From Microbacteriaceae bacterium VKM Ac-2855 (lineage in GTDB: Bacteria; Actinomycetota; Actinomycetes; Actinomycetales; Microbacteriaceae), in assembly GCA_013204985.1 (NCBI GenBank), contig JABMLG010000004.1, positions 248,001-312,000 of the forward strand: 64,000 nucleotides of DNA. Direction: 5' to 3'. This document shows positions 60,296 to 64,000 of this stretch, piece by piece. How positions within the stretch are numbered: position 1 is the stretch's first letter; the number at the start of each line of letters is the position of its first letter. The position numbers were made by a program, and so were the translations under genes. The notes below the pieces were generated by a model that searched no databases, was not told the origin of the DNA, and was given only the letters and a program-made list of their open reading frames with translations.

Positions 60296-60874
60296 ATGAA
60301 CTACCTCTTAATCGTCGCCGTCGATCTCGCAGCGATCTGCATCCTCACCTTCGGCATCTACTTCCCGCGCCACCGCCGCCGCGACCTCGTCGTCGCCTTC
60401 CTCGGCGTCAACGTCGGCGTGCTCGCGGTCTCGCTCACCCTCGGATCCTCGACCATCGGCGCTGGCCTCGGCCTCGGCCTCTTCGGCGTGCTGTCGATCA
60501 TCCGGTTGCGATCGGATGAGATCGAGCAGCACGAGGTCGCCTACTACTTCGCCGCGCTCGCGCTCGGCCTGCTCTCGGGCCTGACCGCCTCTCTCACGGT
60601 CACGACCGTCGGCCTGATGGCGCTGATCGTGCTCGTGCTCTTCGTCGGCGACCACCCGCGACTCTTCCGCCGCGCTCGGCAGCAGACGATCGTCGTCGAC
60701 CAGGCGTTCACCGATGAAGCGGCGCTCACTGCCCACCTCGAGGCCCTCCTCGGCGGCCGGGTGCGCCACGTCGCCATCAAGAACCTCGATCTGGTCAACG
60801 ACACCACCGTGGTGGATGTGCGCTTCGACGCTCCCGAGACGGCGCCGGTGCGGGCGCACGCGCTGAGCCGCTGA
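60296..60874 (+). CDS. DUF4956 membrane protein
   Basis: This protein has 192 residues; ATG 60296 follows AAGGAG. Three to four membrane helices ('YLLIVAVDLAAICILTFGIYF', 'VAFLGVNVGVLAVSLTLG' and others) are followed by a cytosolic half of about 90 residues. 'GLFGVLSIIRLRSDEIEQHEVAYYFAALALG' is the signature of DUF4956. These proteins often lie beside VTC-domain polyphosphate polymerases. Here the VTC gene is 2.6 kb away but has the same promoter. It probably forms a complex with that enzyme at the membrane (inference). Confidence 0.85.
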   Translation: MNYLLIVAVDLAAICILTFGIYFPRHRRRDLVVAFLGVNVGVLAVSLTLGSSTIGAGLGLGLFGVLSIIRLRSDEIEQHEVAYYFAALALGLLSGLTASLTVTTVGLMALIVLVLFVGDHPRLFRRARQQTIVVDQAFTDEAALTAHLEALLGGRVRHVAIKNLDLVNDTTVVDVRFDAPETAPVRAHALSR

Positions 60875-60893
60875 ACCCGGCGACGCTGAGATC

Positions 60894-62177
60894 TCAGCCC
60901 GCCGCCAGCACGATCGCCCGGGCGAAGGCTCGGGCGATCGGCGTCGGTTCCGCCGACGCCGGATAGTCCAATTCGTCGAAGACCTCCCGCACGGGCAGAG
61001 TCAGTTCTTCCGCATCCGCCGCCGTCGGCCATTCGCCGTCGCGCAACTGCCAGCCGAGCGCCGCGAGTCCGAAGGCGACCCGCTCCATCCGCCCCGCACC
61101 GTCGCCACCGAGCGCGATCTCGACCGCGAACAGTAGCGTCGCGTCGACCTCGGCGGGCACGCCCAGGCGCGAGATCGTCTCGGCGAGGTACGCCCACAGA
61201 GTGTCGGGGGTCGCGGTGACCGCGGCGGTCTTCGCCTGGGGCAGCAGTCTCCCGCGGTACTTGCGCACCAGGCCGAGCCAGCGCAGGTGATCCTTCAGAT
61301 CGCGCACCGGCAGGGTGGTGCGCTCGCTGCGCACCGGGAACGGGAAGCGGTCGCCCCAGTTCAGCTCCTGCATCACCTCGCGCACCAGCGGAGGCTGCAG
61401 CCACCCCGCATCCGTCACCGGAACCCCGTCGGCGCCGATTCGCCCGAGGAACCACAGATACGGATGCAGGAAGCGTGCCTGCTGCACCGGATCGGGCCGG
61501 GCGCCTCGGCGCAGCGGCGCGATGTACGCCCGGAACGCGCGTGCCTCGCCCGACGCCAGCGCGCTCACCAGTGTCGGCAGCAACGGAGCCGGCGCGGTTG
61601 CGGGGTCGAGACCGGCGAGTTCGTCGTTGACCGTTTCGAGGTCGAACGTGTGCGGGTCGAACCGCCGCCACGGGCCGACGGCGCTCTGCGCGCCCTCGTG
61701 CAGCGGATGCGCGGGGTCACCCCACGCCTCCACGAGCGTCGCGTAACCGGCGGGCCCGCCCGCATCCTCCAGGGCCGGGCCGAGCTCACCCTCGATCACC
61801 CTCGCGTGCGGCTCACCGTCGAGCGCCGCGCGCGTGGCGAGGAGGTCGAGCCGGTGGGTCCAGCCGTCGCCGAAGTCGTAGCCGTAGTAGAACTCGCCAC
61901 CGGTCGCGCCGAAAGCCGACGCGACGCTCCACTCGTTCTCCGGCAGACCCTCGAAGCCGTCGGCCAGCGCCTCGGCGTCGAGCCAGCGCAGCGAATCCGC
62001 CGTCGGGGACGCGTCGTCGCTGAACTCGTGCAGGTGCCGGTCCTCCCAGCCGAAGGCGACCTGGAGCACCTGGTGCAGTTCGGCGAGCGTCATCGCCCCG
62101 TCGAGTTGCAGGAGCCGACGGATGCCGGTCTCCATAAGGGTGGCCTCGATCCTCAGCGTGTCCGTCACGCCATCCAT
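60894..62177 (-). CDS. pRiA4b ORF-3-like domain protein
   Basis: This protein has 427 residues; ATG 62177. The first 170 residues match the plasmid pRiA4b ORF-3 family ('LAELHQVLQVAFGWEDRHLHEF', 'YYGYDFGDGWTHRLDLL'), a fold of unknown function common on plasmids and chromosomes. The rest is helical, with no recognised domain. Its orientation opposes the flanking DUF4956 and AbiEi-like genes, so it probably inserted into the DUF4956-VTC locus. Function unknown. Confidence 0.82.
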   Translation of the reverse strand: MDGVTDTLRIEATLMETGIRRLLQLDGAMTLAELHQVLQVAFGWEDRHLHEFSDDASPTADSLRWLDAEALADGFEGLPENEWSVASAFGATGGEFYYGYDFGDGWTHRLDLLATRAALDGEPHARVIEGELGPALEDAGGPAGYATLVEAWGDPAHPLHEGAQSAVGPWRRFDPHTFDLETVNDELAGLDPATAPAPLLPTLVSALASGEARAFRAYIAPLRRGARPDPVQQARFLHPYLWFLGRIGADGVPVTDAGWLQPPLVREVMQELNWGDRFPFPVRSERTTLPVRDLKDHLRWLGLVRKYRGRLLPQAKTAAVTATPDTLWAYLAETISRLGVPAEVDATLLFAVEIALGGDGAGRMERVAFGLAALGWQLRDGEWPTAADAEELTLPVREVFDELDYPASAEPTPIARAFARAIVLAAG

Positions 62178-62189
62178 CGTCGCAGGCGC

Positions 62190-62267
62190 TGTACGGAAAT
62201 GAAGTCGGATGCGCTTCGAGCGGGTCGAAACGGCGGGCCGAAGGCGATCCGACTGCATTGCCGTACA
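62190..62267. repeat. Long palindrome, family D (copy 2)
   Basis: The left arm TGTACGGAAATGAAGTCGGA and the inverted right arm TGTACGGCAATGCAGTCGGA continue into GCGCTTCG / TCGCCTTCG, so about 28 of 31 positions can pair. It lies 12 bases upstream of the pRiA4b-like start, in a divergent region, so it is not a simple terminator. Confidence 0.85.
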
Positions 62268-62411
62268 GGTGGCCCTCCCTGTGCGGCGCCCGGGCAGCGG
62301 TCGACACGCCGGCTCGGGGCTACTCTCCTCCTCCACAGACCCGGAATCACCGCGGGCTTTCCCGATCCGGGCATTCTCGCGCCGGCGGCGGTCGGCGGAT
62401 CGGCACCGTGG

Positions 62412-63302
62412 ATGACCATGGAACTCCTCGTGAACACCCTCACCGAAAACCACGGTGTCGCCTCCGCCGCCCAACTGCACACCGCCGGGGTCACCGCCCG
62501 CGACCTTCGAAAGGCCGTTGCCGACGGCGACGTCCTCCGCGTCAGGAAGGGCTGGTTCGCCCTCCCAGGAACGAGCGAAGCCGAACGGCTCGCCGTCGCG
62601 AACGGTGGTGTGCTCAGCTGCGTCTCGGCACTCGCGGCGGCGGGACTGTGGGTGATCCGACCGGATGGCGTGCACATCGCCGTCCGTCGGCACACCGGAT
62701 CCGTGCGATCGCGGGGAAGCGTGACGCTGCACTGGCGCCGCTGGGCCGGCTGCGGCACGACCTCTGCCTCGGTCGACGGGATTGCGGCCTCGCTCCTGCA
62801 CCTGATCATGTGCGTCCCCGCGGACGACGCGATCGTCACGCTGGATTCGGCCGTGAACTCGGAGAAGATCACGCTGGACGATCTGCTCGCCCTCGGTTCG
62901 CTGCTGCCGCTCGGCAAGCGCGGCATCCTCGATCGCGTCGACCCGGGCTGTCAGTCCGGCCTCGAGACCCGGGTTCGAATCGCCTTCACACGCCGCGGCC
63001 TGCAGGTGCGCACGCAGGTGCACATCGACGGTGTCGGACGCGTCGACGTGCTGATCGGTGACCGGCTCGTCGTGGAGACCGATGGTCGGCGCTACCACTC
63101 GACGTCGGACCAGATCGACGACGACTACCGTCGCGACCTCGCGCTGTTCGATCTCGGTTACGCGCGGGTGCGAGCGAATTACGGGCAGATCATGAACGAC
63201 TGGCCGCACACCCGCGGGGTCATCGAACGCGCGATCGAGCGCGGCGTGCACCTGTGGACCCCCGCGCAGCGCCGGAGCAGAGAGCGCCGTGTCAGCGAAT
63301 GA
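62412..63302 (+). CDS. AbiEi-like N-terminal domain with Vsr-type nuclease domain (DUF559)
   Basis: This protein has 296 residues. Residues 1-60 match the AbiEi/type IV antitoxin winged helix ('NHGVASAAQLHTAGVTARDL', 'LRVRKGWFALPG'). Residues about 195-290 fit the Vsr/DUF559 nuclease fold: 'VHIDGVGRVDVLIGDRLVVE' and 'YRRDLALFDLGYARVRANY' carry the Asp, Glu and the later conserved region. Such proteins are very common in Actinobacteria and their role is unsettled. No AbiEii toxin gene is next to it. Its last codons (RRVSE) lie inside a family D palindrome. Confidence 0.82.
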   Translation: MTMELLVNTLTENHGVASAAQLHTAGVTARDLRKAVADGDVLRVRKGWFALPGTSEAERLAVANGGVLSCVSALAAAGLWVIRPDGVHIAVRRHTGSVRSRGSVTLHWRRWAGCGTTSASVDGIAASLLHLIMCVPADDAIVTLDSAVNSEKITLDDLLALGSLLPLGKRGILDRVDPGCQSGLETRVRIAFTRRGLQVRTQVHIDGVGRVDVLIGDRLVVETDGRRYHSTSDQIDDDYRRDLALFDLGYARVRANYGQIMNDWPHTRGVIERAIERGVHLWTPAQRRSRERRVSE

Positions 63303-63369
63303 AGTCCGATCGGCTCCAACCGCGCCGGATCCACGGATCGGAGGCGATCCAGCTGCACTTCCTGACACG
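63288..63369. repeat. Long palindrome, family D (copy 3)
   Basis: The left arm CGTGTCAGCGAATGAAGTCC and the inverted right arm CGTGTCAGGAAGTGCAGCTG share the AATGAAGTC core of copies 1 and 2. The left arm supplies the end and stop codon of the AbiEi-like gene, so the element was inserted at, or created, the present gene end. Confidence 0.82.
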
Positions 63370-63389
63370 CCGCCAACCCCGACGCGGGC

Positions 63390-63434
63390 CATAGAGCCCT
63401 CATAGCCGCTGCATAGCGCGATGTCGTCTGATGG
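63390..63434 (+). promoter_or_regulatory. Three CATAG repeats at 11-bp spacing before the VTC gene
   Basis: CATAG occurs at 63390, 63401 and 63412, exactly 11 bp apart. GTCTGATGG starts at 63426, 14 bases after the start of the third repeat, and the ATG lies 56 bases after that start. All offsets equal those at 60218-60262. Confidence 0.75.
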
Positions 63435-63467
63435 ACACCGTTACATCACCAACCGTTCGGAGTTCCC

Positions 63468-64000
63468 ATGAGCCGTCTCGACACCTTCGCCCCCATCTCG
63501 TTGCCCGAGCTGATCGAGAAGGCGGCGCTGCAAACGCGCGTCGACCGCAAATACATCGTGCCGGCGTGCGACCTCGAGAGCGTGCTCGCCGATCTCGATC
63601 CCGGCACGCGCATCCTCGAAATCGACGGCAAGCGGCACTCCGACTACGAGTCCATCTACTTCGACACCCCCGAATTGACCAGTTACGTACTAGCCGCGCG
63701 CGGCCGGCGACGGCGGTTCAAGATCCGCACGCGCAGCTACCTCGACTCGGGCGAGGCCTACCTCGAGGTGAAGACCCGGGGCGCCCGCAGCGCCACCGTG
63801 AAGGAGCGTCTCGAGTACGACATCCGCCGGCGCGACGTGCTGACACCGGAGGGTCTCGCGTATGTAGCCGAGACGCTCGAGGGAGTCTCGGACATCGACC
63901 CGACCACCCTCACGCCGACCGTGATCACCCGGTACGCCCGCACCACCCTCTACATCCCCACCTCCGAGAGTCGCGCCACGATCGACACCGGGCTGAGCTG
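63468..64000 (+). CDS. VTC-domain polyphosphate polymerase (3' truncated)
   Basis: The ATG at 63468 opens a frame that runs off the window end after 177 residues. 'QTRVDRKYIVPACDLESVLAD', 'YESIYFDTPELTSYVLAARG', 'RRRRFKIRTRSYLDSGEAYLEVK' and 'RLEYDIRRRD' are the basic tunnel and metal-binding strands of the VTC domain, which makes inorganic polyphosphate from ATP. The basic and acidic catalytic residues seen so far are intact. It shares its promoter plan with the DUF4956 gene, which supports a joint complex. It was easy to overlook because no stop codon falls in the window. Confidence 0.9.
   Translation, partial: MSRLDTFAPISLPELIEKAALQTRVDRKYIVPACDLESVLADLDPGTRILEIDGKRHSDYESIYFDTPELTSYVLAARGRRRRFKIRTRSYLDSGEAYLEVKTRGARSATVKERLEYDIRRRDVLTPEGLAYVAETLEGVSDIDPTTLTPTVITRYARTTLYIPTSESRATIDTGLS

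Overview
The window is high-GC, densely packed actinobacterial DNA. The gene set fits a member of the Microbacteriaceae, although no rRNA or tRNA gene is present to fix the genus: a TPP-riboswitch ykoFEDC transporter, several C-terminal membrane or sortase-like tails, leaderless-looking promoters with TANNNT -10 boxes, and many GTG starts joined by ATGA/GTGA overlaps.

Region 1 (1-31.5 kb) is the most unusual part. A 16-gene, minus-strand operon (27854 down to 2081) joins three modules. The first is a trafficking-like set: an exported vWA receptor, a large tubulin/FtsZ-like protein, a membrane protein of unknown function, a beta-sandwich protein, a GAP1-type adaptor, a cytosolic vWA protein and a zinc-ribbon GTPase of the DO-GTPase type. 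The second is three TerD paralogues plus a TerC/DUF475 membrane protein. The third is a predicted nucleoside-like metabolite pathway: a CitE-like lyase, a fused PRTase-TRSP-PRTase-PELOTA protein and a HAD phosphatase. A NarL-type response regulator and a double-length histidine kinase lie upstream. The tail of a second, paralogous regulator opens the window. Three copies of an inverted repeat (GTCAC-N8-GTGAC), two before the operon and one in the kinase/small-ORF divergent promoter, suggest one shared regulon.

Region 2 (31.5-37.4 kb) is a mixed segment: a ThiF/E1-like enzyme beside an autoinducer-synthase-like acyltransferase, a lipoprotein plus a PKD-like secreted protein, an XRE regulator with an MFS exporter, and a small membrane protein.

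Region 3 (37.4-44.5 kb) is a complete type I Wadjet defence operon, jetABCD, preceded by a 0.5-kb non-coding stretch with a 73-74-bp direct repeat. A Fic AMP-transferase with a compact operator/promoter and palindromes on both sides lies a little further on (47.0-48.3 kb).

Region 4 (44.5-64 kb) is mostly housekeeping and accessory metabolism: an EEP hydrolase, VOC proteins, the thiamine-precursor ECF transporter ykoFEDC with its TPP riboswitch, flavin-type oxidoreductases, an alkylation-repair protein, a secreted rhamnogalacturonan lyase, and a DUF4956/VTC polyphosphate-polymerase pair. The pair's two genes lie 2.6 kb apart but carry nearly identical promoters built on three CATAG repeats at 11-bp spacing. 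Several families of long palindromes sit at gene ends throughout this half.
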